From NCBI RefSeq assembly GCF_001183985.1, contig NZ_LFZW01000001.1, forward strand, positions 3,524,059 to 3,588,058: 64,000 bases of DNA, read 5' to 3'. Shown piece by piece: positions 9,074 through 17,462 of this stretch. The notes under the pieces were generated by a model. It was not told where the DNA came from, searched no databases, and saw only the letters and a list, made by a program, of their open reading frames with translations. Position 1 is the stretch's first letter; every line of letters begins with the position of its first letter. Source of the DNA: Peribacillus loiseleuriae. GTDB taxonomy: Bacteria > Bacillota > Bacilli > Bacillales > DSM-1321. A program made the position numbers and the translations under genes.

Positions 9074-10159
9074 CTATTTTAACGCGAATTGAAACTTACC
9101 CCATGGTTCTAGAAAATCGAGAAGGAAAATTTCTGTTTCAGCAATCCGTCCTACCACATTTGTTTTCCCTGAATTCTCCATACCCTTTAACGCGATTTGC
9201 AATTCTCCCTTATATTGACCGTAAAGCTCATTTTCGATCAGGATATCACCACGGCGAATGTTTGGCGTAAAGGTCGGTTTAAATTCTTCTTGCTTGTATT
9301 TCACACGTGATTGCGTCGATCTAATCAGATAGTCAGACACATCACCACGGTAAAAATGAAATTCATCAAGCACAATTTTTTTCTCTAACTCTGTAATGGT
9401 ATCAAAAAGCTCGGTGTTAAACGTTAGCATTTGAGGATTAAGCCCACTTAATGCCTGCATTTCGGCTTCTGAAGCATAGGCATTTGCGATGAGGATATCA
9501 TCGATTAGACCTGTTGCCAGTAAATGCTTCGCTTGCGTGACAATTGGCAACTCTCTGTGCATTTCTAGTGTACATAACCCTTCTGTAACAGGCCAGGGTC
9601 CGAATGTCGCTTCATGTGAATTGACAAAAGCAGACGTCCGAATATTATGGCGTTTAAAAAGCTCACAGCACGTAACAAAGTGGGAATAGCTTAACCCAGC
9701 ATAGCGATGAGGATAAAAATTATGTGAGCCTACTAGATTTTCTGTATTTGGCTTATATGCCATGATGTTATCTAAATATTGAGTCGCGTTACTCATATTG
9801 ATTTCGATTTTCAGACCATACGGATTATGGGTCATGATCGCTTCTTCATTTCCTGTAAAGCCCAAATCAAGGCGAATTCCATACGCTCCTAAATTGGCGA
9901 AGAACGACAAATCATGATAAGAAATTCCTAATGCGCCAAACACCCGTGGAGCTATATCGACCATAACCTCCATGTCCAATTCATTGGCAAAAGTAATCGT
10001 TTCTTTAAACGTACTCATGATTTCGTCTTGATTTCCATCAACGGAAAGCAGGCATGTGAAGACTTTCTTGAAGCCATATTTATGGGCTAATGCAATATAC
10101 GCTTTATCTTTTTCTAGGGTTGAATGCTCGGGGTATATCGAAATCCCTAATTTCCTCAT
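9074..10159 (-). CDS. mupG: MupG-family (DUF871) 6-phospho-N-acetylmuramidase
   Basis: 361 residues. An N-terminal TIM-barrel (about 1-235; RKLGISIYPEHSTLEKDKAY, LGAYGIRLDLGFTG) and a C-terminal DUF871 domain (GDILIENELYGQYKGELQI). In Staphylococcus aureus MupG cleaves the disaccharide MurNAc-6-phosphate-GlcNAc taken up by a PTS. It sits between the PTS IIA gene and murK, so its product would feed the etherase MurQ and the kinase. GGGAGG precedes the ATG. This gene is the strongest sign that the operon handles a wall-derived disaccharide. Confidence 0.87.
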   Translation of the reverse strand: MRKLGISIYPEHSTLEKDKAYIALAHKYGFKKVFTCLLSVDGNQDEIMSTFKETITFANELDMEVMVDIAPRVFGALGISYHDLSFFANLGAYGIRLDLGFTGNEEAIMTHNPYGLKIEINMSNATQYLDNIMAYKPNTENLVGSHNFYPHRYAGLSYSHFVTCCELFKRHNIRTSAFVNSHEATFGPWPVTEGLCTLEMHRELPIVTQAKHLLATGLIDDILIANAYASEAEMQALSGLNPQMLTFNTELFDTITELEKKIVLDEFHFYRGDVSDYLIRSTQSRVKYKQEEFKPTFTPNIRRGDILIENELYGQYKGELQIALKGMENSGKTNVVGRIAETEIFLLDFLEPWGKFQFALK

Positions 10160-10176
10160 AAAAAAGTGCCTCCCAT

Positions 10177-10509
10177 TTAATTCTGTTTTGGTGCAAGTTT
10201 TTTTACAATACGTATCATATGTTCGATTAATTTTTGCTCACTTATCGCTGTCATTAAGTGATCTTGCGCGTGAATCATCAAGAGTGATTTTTCATTTGGA
10301 ACACCGTTCAGTTCATTTTGAATTAATTTCGTTTGTGTATTATGAGCAAGCGTTAATTCATCAGCTGCTTGTTTAATAAGTTCCTCCGCCTTGTCAAAAT
10401 CAAAGTCCTCAGCAGCCGTTAGTGCTTCATAGGCAAGTCCTCTTGCATTGCCGCCATGTGCTATAATTTCAAAGATTTCAATCTCATTATTAGTTGATTC
10501 AGATTTCAT
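10177..10509 (-). CDS. PTS IIA component, lactose/cellobiose/chitobiose family
   Basis: About 110 residues, all-helical IIA-Lac type. The conserved histidine region is MIHAQDHLMTA, and the N-terminus has the family GGNARGLAYEAL motif. AAAGGAG lies 9 bases before the ATG at 10509; a GTG at 10518 is also in frame but overlaps the ribosome site. IIA passes phosphate from HPr to the IIB cysteine encoded upstream in the same operon. IIA is separated from IIB and IIC by GH4 and anmK. Confidence 0.92.
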   Translation of the reverse strand: MKSESTNNEIEIFEIIAHGGNARGLAYEALTAAEDFDFDKAEELIKQAADELTLAHNTQTKLIQNELNGVPNEKSLLMIHAQDHLMTAISEQKLIEHMIRIVKKLAPKQN

Positions 10510-10530
10510 GTTGAACACTCCTTTAAATTT

Positions 10531-11679
10531 TTAGTATGGGACTGGTGTAATATTACCTAGAATCACAGACTGCTTTGCACCGGTGGCACTCGGTACATTG
10601 TTTGGTAAGTGATTCATCGTTTCGTTGGCTAATATTGCAAATGCGATGGCCTCCTTCGCTTCAGACGAATAGCCAAAATCCTCTTGTTTGAAAACACTGC
10701 AATGTCCTGCCAATTCTGCTTGCAGCATATTCATGAGCGTATCATTATAGCTACCACCGCCGCCAACAATCACTTCATCAATTGTAGTAGTTGGAAAGAT
10801 GAATTTCTTATAGTTTTCAGCGATGGATTTTGCGGTAAACATCGTCATCGTGGCTACAAAATCTTCCTTTGAGAGATGTGAATAATCGGTAATTAGCCGA
10901 TCAACAAGTTTTGCTCCGAACAATTCCCTTCCCGTTGATTTAGGAGGTGGTGTAAGGATATATGGCATCCGCATACATTGCTGAAGCAGTGTTTCATTAA
11001 CTTGACCGCTTTTGCCAATTGCTCCACTCTTGTCATAGGGCATTCCATAAAACTTCTGACAAATATGGTCAATCATCATATTTCCAGGACCGGTATCAAA
11101 GGCACGTACATCATCTAACGTAGCATCTTTTGGAAGAACCGTTACGTTGCCGATTCCGCCAATATTTTGCAGAAGTCTCGACTTTTCGCAGCTTCCATAG
11201 AGAATAAGTTCGGTATATGGTACAAGTGGTGCTCCTTGACCGCTAGCAGCCATATCCATTGTTCGGAAGTTAGAAACAACTATCGTTTTTGTCCGATAAG
11301 CAATGACGGCTGCTTCGCCAATTTGCAACGTCGATGGGATGAATTTCCCTGCTTTAATTGGTTGATGGTAAATGGTTTGTCCATGTGAACCAATATAATC
11401 TAGCTGATCCAAAGGGAAACGAGCTTTCTGACAAATAGCTATAACGGCATCTGCAAAGATTTCACCTAATTGAAAATTTAAAGAACAAATCTGTTGACTT
11501 GAAGAAGTTTCAATAGAAAGAGCATCATGGATTTCTTGTTTGATTTCATTTGCAAAGGGGATCGAAATAAAGTCGATCAGTTCAACCTTTGATTTCAAAC
11601 CGCAATCTTCTATTTTCACTAATGCAGCGTCTACACCGTCTAGTGACGTCCCAGACATTAATCCTACAACATATGCCAA
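10531..11679 (-). CDS. anmK: Anhydro-N-acetylmuramic acid kinase
   Basis: About 382 residues with AnmK signatures: [18 protein letters not shown] at the N-terminus, [39 protein letters not shown] and [14 protein letters not shown]. AnmK hydrolyses the 1,6-anhydro ring and phosphorylates to MurNAc-6P, which MurQ then processes. I prefer the TTG at 11679 (5 bases after GAGGTGG) over a GTG at 11688 that sits in the ribosome site. Anhydro sugars arise from lytic transglycosylases, so their use by a Gram-positive is worth noting. It is 21 bases after the GH4 gene. Confidence 0.92.
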   Translation of the reverse strand: MAYVVGLMSGTSLDGVDAALVKIEDCGLKSKVELIDFISIPFANEIKQEIHDALSIETSSSQQICSLNFQLGEIFADAVIAICQKARFPLDQLDYIGSHGQTIYHQPIKAGKFIPSTLQIGEAAVIAYRTKTIVVSNFRTMDMAASGQGAPLVPYTELILYGSCEKSRLLQNIGGIGNVTVLPKDATLDDVRAFDTGPGNMMIDHICQKFYGMPYDKSGAIGKSGQVNETLLQQCMRMPYILTPPPKSTGRELFGAKLVDRLITDYSHLSKEDFVATMTMFTAKSIAENYKKFIFPTTTIDEVIVGGGGSYNDTLMNMLQAELAGHCSVFKQEDFGYSSEAKEAIAFAILANETMNHLPNNVPSATGAKQSVILGNITPVPY

Positions 11680-11700
11680 TGGTTCCACCTCAATCGTTCA

Positions 11701-13035
11701 TTATATAGTCGACTTTTGAAAGAATGATGGTAAATATTCTTTATGGGCTTCAAGTAATTCTTGCAGGACTACTTCAGCCAAATCATCACTAGAAACAAGT
11801 GGATTAATCGTTAATGCAAGAAGTGCTTTATCGTATGAACCCGTTACAGCTGCCTCGGCGCCTACTCTTTCAAATGATTTAATTTGCTGAACCAATCCTT
11901 GAACTTGAACGGGTAATTCTCCGATTGTCAGTGGAACTGGACCTTGCTTTGTAACTACGCAGCTTACTTCAACCGCAGAATCGTCATCTATTCCAGTAAT
12001 GGATCCATTATTTTTCACATTTAGTACTTGGATGTCTTTTTTATCATTATAAATAGACGAAATGACATTACAAGCTGCATCGCTATAGTAGGCCCCGCCA
12101 CGTTTTTCTAATTGTGGTGGTTTGATATCTAAGGTCTCATCCTTATATAAGGCAAATAATGAATCTTCTAATTCTTTTACGATTTCGGCACGAGTCTGTC
12201 CATCTTTAAATGCTTCGAGTTCTTCTTCCAAGATTTCTTTTGTTTTATAAAAATAGCGGTGATATGGGCATGGTACTACGCCGAGTGCTTTCAAAAATCT
12301 TGGATTCCAAGGAAGGGGTGCAATGTTTTTCATCGTCATTTGACTATCAGGATTACCCAATAATTCAAGCACTCTTCCCGTAACCTCCTCCCCATCTAAG
12401 TAGACATTCGTTCCGTATAGCATGTGGTTAAGACCAGCAAAATTGATATGTACCCTTTTCATATCAGCATGTAATAGTTTCGAAATCGTCATATGCATAT
12501 TAAAAGGGACATTACACACACCAATTACTTTATCATGTTTACTGTAACGCAATAGTGCCTCTGTCACCATTCCCGCGGGATTAGTAAAGTTAATCAGCCA
12601 AGCATCTGGGCAAAGCTCTTGCATTTCTTCTGCAATTTCTAGTAAAACAGGGATCGTACGCAATCCTTTTAATAACCCACCTGCCCCATTTGTTTCCTGG
12701 CCTATTAAGCCATGCTGTAATGGGATACGTTCATCCTTAACTCGAGCATCGAGTAAGCCAACACGCATTTGCGTTGTAACAAAGTCAGCATTCTGCAAAG
12801 CCATACTTCGATTTAGTGTTAGATGGATTTCCATTGGGACTCCAGCCTTTTTCACCATTCTTTTGGCCATATTGCCAACGATTTCAAGTTTTTCTCTACC
12901 TGCTTCGATATCGACTAACCATAGTTCCCTAACTGGCAGCTCATCATAACGGTTAATAAACCCTTCAACTAGCTCCGGTGTATAGCTTGATCCTCCCCCA
13001 ATGGTTACAATCTTGATTCCCTCTTGAGTTGTCAT
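11701..13035 (-). CDS. GH4 6-phospho-beta-glycosidase (LicH/ChbF type)
   Basis: 444 residues. An NAD-binding N-terminus (IVTIGGGSSYTPELVEG), NFTNPAGMVTEAL, and metal/catalytic residues C174-N175 (GVCNVPFNMH) and H204 (AGLNHMLYG). GH4 enzymes use NAD and Mn for redox-assisted hydrolysis of phosphorylated disaccharides. The CNVP signature groups it with 6-phospho-beta-glucosidases such as LicH, CelF and ChbF. In this operon the natural substrate may be phosphorylated chitobiose or another GlcNAc-containing disaccharide rather than cellobiose. AAGGGGG precedes the ATG. Confidence 0.92.
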   Translation of the reverse strand: MTTQEGIKIVTIGGGSSYTPELVEGFINRYDELPVRELWLVDIEAGREKLEIVGNMAKRMVKKAGVPMEIHLTLNRSMALQNADFVTTQMRVGLLDARVKDERIPLQHGLIGQETNGAGGLLKGLRTIPVLLEIAEEMQELCPDAWLINFTNPAGMVTEALLRYSKHDKVIGVCNVPFNMHMTISKLLHADMKRVHINFAGLNHMLYGTNVYLDGEEVTGRVLELLGNPDSQMTMKNIAPLPWNPRFLKALGVVPCPYHRYFYKTKEILEEELEAFKDGQTRAEIVKELEDSLFALYKDETLDIKPPQLEKRGGAYYSDAACNVISSIYNDKKDIQVLNVKNNGSITGIDDDSAVEVSCVVTKQGPVPLTIGELPVQVQGLVQQIKSFERVGAEAAVTGSYDKALLALTINPLVSSDDLAEVVLQELLEAHKEYLPSFFQKSTI

Positions 13036-13080
13036 CCAATGTGTCCCCCTTTAATAGTTGATAACGTCAACCTTTTTACA

Positions 13081-13371
13081 TTATCTATAGACAATCAAAT
13101 AGCAAACCATTGCACAAAAGATCAATAAAGAAAAAAATAAGGTAAGGATTTGCTTTATTCCTTTACACTTTCCTTCAATGAACACAAGAACTGCTGTTAG
13201 TCCAACACTAATCACAAATGTATTCCCTATATATAGTGCCATATACTTATCTACTCCAATAATTTGTAAAAGAGGAGTAAAGAGAAGATTAAAAATAAGA
13301 ACAAAGCTGAAAAATAAAAAGGCACCCTTATAGCTAAAAAAGTGAAGCTTAGGTGATGTATTCACTTTCAT
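13081..13371 (-). CDS. Small integral membrane protein in the amino-sugar operon
   Basis: About 96 residues (MKVNTSPKLHFFSYK…) with three predicted transmembrane segments (FLFFSFVLIFNLLFTPLL; MALYIGNTFVISVGLTAVLV; LTLFFSLLIFCAMVCYLI). The ATG at 13371 or GTG at 13365 after AGGGGGA is more likely than a TTG about 50 bases upstream. It lies between PTS IIC and GH4 in the same direction. I recognise no family. A role beside the PTS is only inferred from position. Confidence 0.6.
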   Translation of the reverse strand: MKVNTSPKLHFFSYKGAFLFFSFVLIFNLLFTPLLQIIGVDKYMALYIGNTFVISVGLTAVLVFIEGKCKGIKQILTLFFSLLIFCAMVCYLIVYR

Positions 13372-13450
13372 TCCCCCTATCTCTAGTAAATAGAGAAGGG
13401 AGCTCGGAGCATCTTGTCCCAAACTCCCTTTTACCTCATGCTAGAAAACA

Positions 13451-14746
13451 TTAACGGCTCATAACACTTTCACTGTGTATTGTCGTGTTTTCTTCCACTT
13501 CTTGTGTGACCAATTTTTTATCGTACATCTTAAAGAATGGTAAATACATCAAAACTGACACAGTAATATTGATAAATACGAGGACAACTGCACGCCAATC
13601 CCCACCTGTTGACAGATAAGCTCCAATTGGTGCTGGCAAGGTCCACGGCACCATAATATAAGTAGGATTTACCAATCCTATCGATGTTGCAATATAAGCA
13701 ATGGTCGTACCTATTAATGGTGTAATGATAAATGGGATAATTAAGATTGGATTTAATACAATCGGCATTCCGAAAATAACTGGCTCGTTAATATTAAAAA
13801 GGCTTGGAATGATGGTCGTCTTTGCCATTGCTTTACTGTATTGAGATTTCGCCGATATTAACATGGCAATAACCAAACCTAATGTTGCCCCAGATCCGCC
13901 AATCCAAATAAACCATTGAAAAAATGTTTCTGGAGCAATATGTGGCATCGCATTTCCGGCAGCAACTGCTGCAGAGTTATTTGCTAAATACACTTCCCAA
14001 ACAGGACGTGCGACTGCACCAACCACTGACACGCCATGAATCCCGAAAGACCAGAAAAACGTAATTAAGAATACCGGAATCATCACGCCAATGTAAGTGT
14101 CCCCAGCCTTAACAAGTGGTGCAACCGCTTTATCGATAAGCGAATGCAAATCAATTCCAAACACTATAGTAATGAATGTCATAATCGTTAAAACAAGAAC
14201 CACTGGAATTAACGCTTCAAAGGAACGCGCTACTGAAGTAGGAACAGAACTTGGCATTTTAATCGTTATTTTCTTTGCTTTGCAAAAACGTAATACTTCT
14301 ACAGAGAATATCGATACAAGCATGCCAACAAAGAGCCCATGCCCACCAAGATTAGCCATTGGTAAGACAAAACCAACATTATCCATCACTTGAACACCGA
14401 TTGTAAATAAGAATGCGGCTGTGGATAGTAACGCTCCAGATAATGGATCCAGCTTATAGCTTTGAGACAAACTAAATCCTATTCCAAATGTTATATACAA
14501 AGTCATAATAAACATTGTCAATCGATAAGGTATAAGGATTTCAGCAATGTGATTAGCAGACCATATTCCAATTGCCGATTCTGCGCTAACTGGTGGAAAG
14601 GCTATAAGTAGAAAAATACTTCCGAAAATTATAAATGGCAATGCCGAAACTACCCCATCACGAATTGCTCGCAAGTGTTTTTGCTCTGATAATTTAGCCA
14701 TAGGAGTGGAAAGATTATTTTCTAGAAAATCTACAAATTTGTTCAT
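13451..14746 (-). CDS. PTS IIC permease, cellobiose/diacetylchitobiose type
   Basis: 431 residues, about 10 transmembrane segments, of the CelB/ChbC/LicC type. Typical parts are RDGVVSALPFIIFGSIFLL near the N-terminus, HGLFVGMLVSIFSVEVL, FFWSFGIHGVSVVG, and PSLFNINEPVIFGMPIVLNP, which carries the sugar-binding His/Glu region. It is the membrane channel for the IIB and IIA encoded in the same operon. AAAAAGGAGAAG precedes the ATG. Substrate is inferred to be a GlcNAc- or MurNAc-containing disaccharide. Confidence 0.93.
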   Translation of the reverse strand: MNKFVDFLENNLSTPMAKLSEQKHLRAIRDGVVSALPFIIFGSIFLLIAFPPVSAESAIGIWSANHIAEILIPYRLTMFIMTLYITFGIGFSLSQSYKLDPLSGALLSTAAFLFTIGVQVMDNVGFVLPMANLGGHGLFVGMLVSIFSVEVLRFCKAKKITIKMPSSVPTSVARSFEALIPVVLVLTIMTFITIVFGIDLHSLIDKAVAPLVKAGDTYIGVMIPVFLITFFWSFGIHGVSVVGAVARPVWEVYLANNSAAVAAGNAMPHIAPETFFQWFIWIGGSGATLGLVIAMLISAKSQYSKAMAKTTIIPSLFNINEPVIFGMPIVLNPILIIPFIITPLIGTTIAYIATSIGLVNPTYIMVPWTLPAPIGAYLSTGGDWRAVVLVFINITVSVLMYLPFFKMYDKKLVTQEVEENTTIHSESVMSR

Positions 14747-14784
14747 ATTCTACTTCTCCTTTTTAGTTATCTCAATCTCCTGAA

Positions 14785-15090
14785 CTATTTCACTTGCTCC
14801 ATTACTAATTTTAATAAAGTAGGGCCGCCAAGTGGGCTGTATGCTCGAGGGGGGATAATCTGACAAGGAACACCCGCAGTATCAGCAGATTCTTTGAAAC
14901 TATCAAAACGGTGCTTTACTTGAGGTGCTACCATGGCTATATCCCATCCGTTTCTTACTTCCGAATCGAATTCCTGTGTCCCAACAGCTAACACGTCTAA
15001 TTCTACTCCTTTTTTCTCCCCTTCCTTTTTTAAAGCGTTCACAACAATCGCACTTGACATTCCACCAGAACATACAAACAATACTTTCAT
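14785..15090 (-). CDS. PTS IIB component, lactose/cellobiose family
   Basis: 101 residues. The phosphorylated cysteine is C7 in VLFVCSGGMSSAIVVNALKK, the hallmark of IIB-Lac/Cel domains. GAGGAGG precedes the ATG at 15090. It is second in the operon, 25 bases after murQ and 38 bases before IIC. It accepts phosphate from the IIA at 10177 and passes it to sugar during uptake. Confidence 0.93.
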   Translation of the reverse strand: MKVLFVCSGGMSSAIVVNALKKEGEKKGVELDVLAVGTQEFDSEVRNGWDIAMVAPQVKHRFDSFKESADTAGVPCQIIPPRAYSPLGGPTLLKLVMEQVK

Positions 15091-15115
15091 TTCATTTCCT
15101 CCTCATAATTATGCT

Positions 15116-16000
15116 TTAAATTGCATTCCTTACAAAGCCATTTGCGGCCTCTAATCTTTGTATAGCCTCTTCACATGAAATGTTTGCTACAATCATAACA
15201 ATGGCAATTTTTGGTTTTTTATTCGCTTTTTCTAAATAGTCTTCAGCCATTTCATACTTACAATTTGTGGCATCCATAATCATTCGTTTCGCTCGTTCGA
15301 CAAGTTTCTCATTTGTAAGTTGTAGATCGACCATTAAGTTACCATATACCTTGCCAATTCCAATCATCGAAGCAGTTGAAAGCATATTACATACTAGCTT
15401 TTGAGCAGTACCTGCTTTTAATCGGGTTGATCCTGTCAATACTTCTGCTCCACTCACTACCTCAATGGCTATATCTGAAACCTTGCCAATTTCCGAATGT
15501 CGATTACAACTGATTGCAATCGTTTTGGCACCAAGTTGCTTTGCGAATTGCAAACCTGAAACAACATACGGTGTACGTCCACTGGCGGCGATTCCAACTA
15601 GAACATCTTTGCTTGTAAATTGAATGCCGGTTAAATCTTTAGGAGCTAATTCAATGTTGTCTTCTGCACCTTCTACCGCTTTGATAAAGGCATTTTCCCC
15701 CCCGGCAATCAGACCCACTACCTCATTTGGAGAAGTATTAAAAGTTGGTGGGCATTCAACAGCGTCCAACAAACCAATTCGACCACTTGTTCCCGCTCCC
15801 ATGTAAATTAACCTTCCTCCATTTTTCATAGCTGCAACAATCAATTCCACAGCCATTGCAATTTTGGGTAGCTCCTTCTGCACAGCATCGGTAACTTTGA
15901 TATTCTCTGCGTTCATCACCTCCAGAAATTCAAGCGTCTCCATTTCATCCAAACGCATGGTTTTCTCATTACGACCTTCAGTTGTTAAATGTTCTAACAT
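15116..16000 (-). CDS. murQ: N-acetylmuramic acid 6-phosphate etherase
   Basis: About 294 residues, single SIS domain. Signatures include GRLIYMGAGTSGRIGLLDAV, ECPPTFNTSP and VGIAASGRTPYVVSGL. MurQ removes the lactyl ether of MurNAc-6P to give GlcNAc-6P. I choose the ATG at 16000 (8 bases after AAGAGGA) over the ATG at 16009, which lies inside the ribosome site. It is the first gene of the operon, behind a promoter with a cre box. Confidence 0.95.
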   Translation of the reverse strand: MLEHLTTEGRNEKTMRLDEMETLEFLEVMNAENIKVTDAVQKELPKIAMAVELIVAAMKNGGRLIYMGAGTSGRIGLLDAVECPPTFNTSPNEVVGLIAGGENAFIKAVEGAEDNIELAPKDLTGIQFTSKDVLVGIAASGRTPYVVSGLQFAKQLGAKTIAISCNRHSEIGKVSDIAIEVVSGAEVLTGSTRLKAGTAQKLVCNMLSTASMIGIGKVYGNLMVDLQLTNEKLVERAKRMIMDATNCKYEMAEDYLEKANKKPKIAIVMIVANISCEEAIQRLEAANGFVRNAI

Positions 16001-16036
16001 TCCTATCATCCTCTTATATTAGTCGTTTTCATTTAT

Positions 16037-16050
16037 TGTTAACGCTTTCT
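16037..16050 (-). promoter_or_regulatory. cre box (CcpA) at the mur operon promoter
   Basis: Minus-strand AGAAAGCGTTAACA matches the cre consensus TGWAANCGNTNWCA at all but the first base. It lies between the -10 box and the murQ start, a typical position for CcpA repression, so the operon should be shut off by preferred carbon sources. Confidence 0.75.
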
Positions 16051-16056
16051 AAAGAA

Positions 16057-16085
16057 AGAATATCATCTCTGAAATAAAATTACAA
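16057..16085 (-). promoter_or_regulatory. Sigma-A-type promoter of the mur operon
   Basis: On the minus strand: -35 TTGTAA (16080-16085), 17-base spacer, -10 TATTCT (16057-16062). It is just upstream of the cre box and about 60 bases before murQ. Confidence 0.6.
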
Positions 16086-16172
16086 TAAATTTTATAAATA
16101 TTAATATTAAATTTCAAATTGAAAGAAAAAATTCATTTAACATACAAAAGAAGACAGAGAATATCATGTTCT

Positions 16173-16309
16173 GAGGCCACTGAAAAAGTAACGCTTTTTG
16201 AAAGTATCGAAAATTTCCATCAATATACAAATAATAAAAGAAGCTAACAACCCATATGTAGTAGGTCGTTAGCTTCTTTTTTCTTTAAGCGGACTTTTTC
16301 AGTGCCCTC
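16173..16309. mobile_element. MITE-like element or IS-end remnant
   Basis: 137 bp bounded by 17-bp inverted repeats with one mismatch (GAGGCCACTGAAAAAGT and ACTTTTTCAGTGCCCTC). It contains a 13-bp hairpin (AAAAGAAGCTAAC at 16236-16248 with GTTAGCTTCTTTT at 16268-16280) that would also act as a terminator on the + strand. There is no coding capacity. The ends resemble those of a Bacillus IS, suggesting an internally deleted derivative. Confidence 0.5.
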
Positions 16310-16490
16310 TCATGCTCTCTGTCTCCGTCATTTTAAAAAGAAAAAAAGACCAGTGAATCGTTTGGTCGATGTTTTCTCTCATTCTATTTGTGCAATCCAT
16401 TCATTTCATTCAATTGCACTACTCGTTCTGCTTACGACAGAAATTCGCAGTGAAAATTCAAGGAAGATCGCCTTTATCGTGCTTTCTTCA

Positions 16491-16586
16491 GCGAAAGGGT
16501 CAGACCTCAGCAACTACTTTAGATCGATCATACTTAGTATTTTACTACTATATATGGTGATTAGAGTGCGAGGTCAGACCCTTTTA
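16491..16586. repeat. Palindromic AGGGTCAGACC element, copy 1
   Basis: GCGAAAGGGTCAGACCT at one end and AGGTCAGACCCTTTTAT at the other bound a 96-bp element. A second copy lies at 41329-41425 with the same ends and length but a diverged core. No gene is inside. Confidence 0.65.
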
Positions 16587-16607
16587 TAGATCAGCCAGCC
16601 TGTTTTA

Positions 16608-16877
16608 TTACCAACTTGCTTTCTTCACGCCAGGAATTTGTCCTTTATGTGCATAGTCCCTAAAAGCAATCCGAGACATTTTGAACTTTCTTAAAAATCC
16701 TCTTGGTCTTCCGGTTACTTCACATCTATTTTTCAAACGCGTCGGTGAAGAATCTCGCGGCAGTTTACTTAGAGCCACATAATCCCCTTTTTCTTTAAGC
16801 TCCTGACGGATAGCTGCATATTTCATCACCGTTTCTTGTCTCTTTTTCTCTTTTACAACTTTAGACTTTTTCGCCAT
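16608..16877 (-). CDS. rpsN: 30S ribosomal protein S14, zinc-independent paralogue
   Basis: 89 residues ([15 protein letters not shown]…), the longer S14 form without the CxxC…CxxC zinc ribbon. The conserved C-terminus is present ([27 protein letters not shown]). In B. subtilis the equivalent (YhzA) replaces zinc-containing S14 under zinc starvation and is Zur-controlled. A Zur-like box lies 150 bases upstream at 17022-17044, and zinc-free L33 and a COG0523 GTPase are neighbours. CGGAAAATGG precedes the ATG; an RBS-like GGAGAATCGG is 8 bases further up. Confidence 0.95.
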   Translation of the reverse strand: MAKKSKVVKEKKRQETVMKYAAIRQELKEKGDYVALSKLPRDSSPTRLKNRCEVTGRPRGFLRKFKMSRIAFRDYAHKGQIPGVKKASW

Positions 16878-17021
16878 TTTCCGATTCTCCTTTACGTACT
16901 TTAGATAAATGAAACTTCAATCAATAGGGGTTTTCTTCATCCCCCCACTGATCGTTAATCCCGTTCTAGTGTCGCTACTATCTCCACATAGCAAAGATAA
17001 AGCGACACTACGAAAGGGAGA

Positions 17022-17044
17022 TAAAACAAAATCATTACGTTTTA
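17022..17044 (-). promoter_or_regulatory. Zur-like operator upstream of rpsN
   Basis: Minus-strand half TAAAACGTAAT, one central base, then ATTTTGTTTTA: an 11-1-11 near-palindrome like the Bacillus Zur box core CGTAATnATTACG. It lies between the rpmG stop and rpsN. The same left half occurs in the boxes at 18685, 18783 and 24101. Confidence 0.65.
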
Positions 17045-17081
17045 TAAATTAAAGCCTGACTCTTAATAATTGGTGTTCTAC

Positions 17082-17231
17082 TTATTTTGTTTCTCTGTGC
17101 AAAGTACGTTTTTTCAATTTTGGACAATATTTCATAAGCTCAATACGATCGGGATTATTCCGTTTATTCTTCGTTGTCATGTAATTCCGATCTCCTGTTT
17201 CTGTACATGCTAATGTAATATTCACTCTCAT
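17082..17231 (-). CDS. rpmG: 50S ribosomal protein L33, zinc-free type
   Basis: 49 residues ([19 protein letters not shown], ending [10 protein letters not shown]). It keeps only two isolated cysteines (LACTETG and KYCPKL) instead of the paired CxxC knuckles of zinc-binding L33, so it is a C-minus paralogue like B. subtilis RpmGC. GAGGAGGAAACATA precedes the ATG at 17231. Together with the adjacent zinc-free S14 it would let ribosomes release zinc during starvation. Confidence 0.93.
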   Translation of the reverse strand: MRVNITLACTETGDRNYMTTKNKRNNPDRIELMKYCPKLKKRTLHRETK

Positions 17232-17333
17232 TATGTTTCCTCCTCATGGACTTATCTAGGTTTTATATATGAAACAAATATGGCGTTAAAACGCCATCAT
17301 TTACTATGAAGGATCCATCCTGTATCACGCTAC

Positions 17334-17462
17334 ACTCACCTAATCACAATGGCGGCTACGCGAAGCCGGATTTTGGATGCTTTCTCGATAAAATCAGTAT
17401 ACCTGATAAATAGATTGGCTATATTAGGTAGCCGCGAAGACCCGTCCCCATGTCCTTCATAC
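17334..17462 (+). repeat. Dispersed mosaic repeat, copy A
   Basis: Lies between the COG0523 GTPase gene and rpmG and touches the 3' end of the GTPase gene. It shares long blocks with copy C (22425-22612, opposite orientation): GCGAAGCCGGATTTT, GGATGCTTTCTCGAT, GTATACCTG and CCCCATGTCCTTCATAC. GGCTAC/GTAGCC near its ends can pair. Confidence 0.7.
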
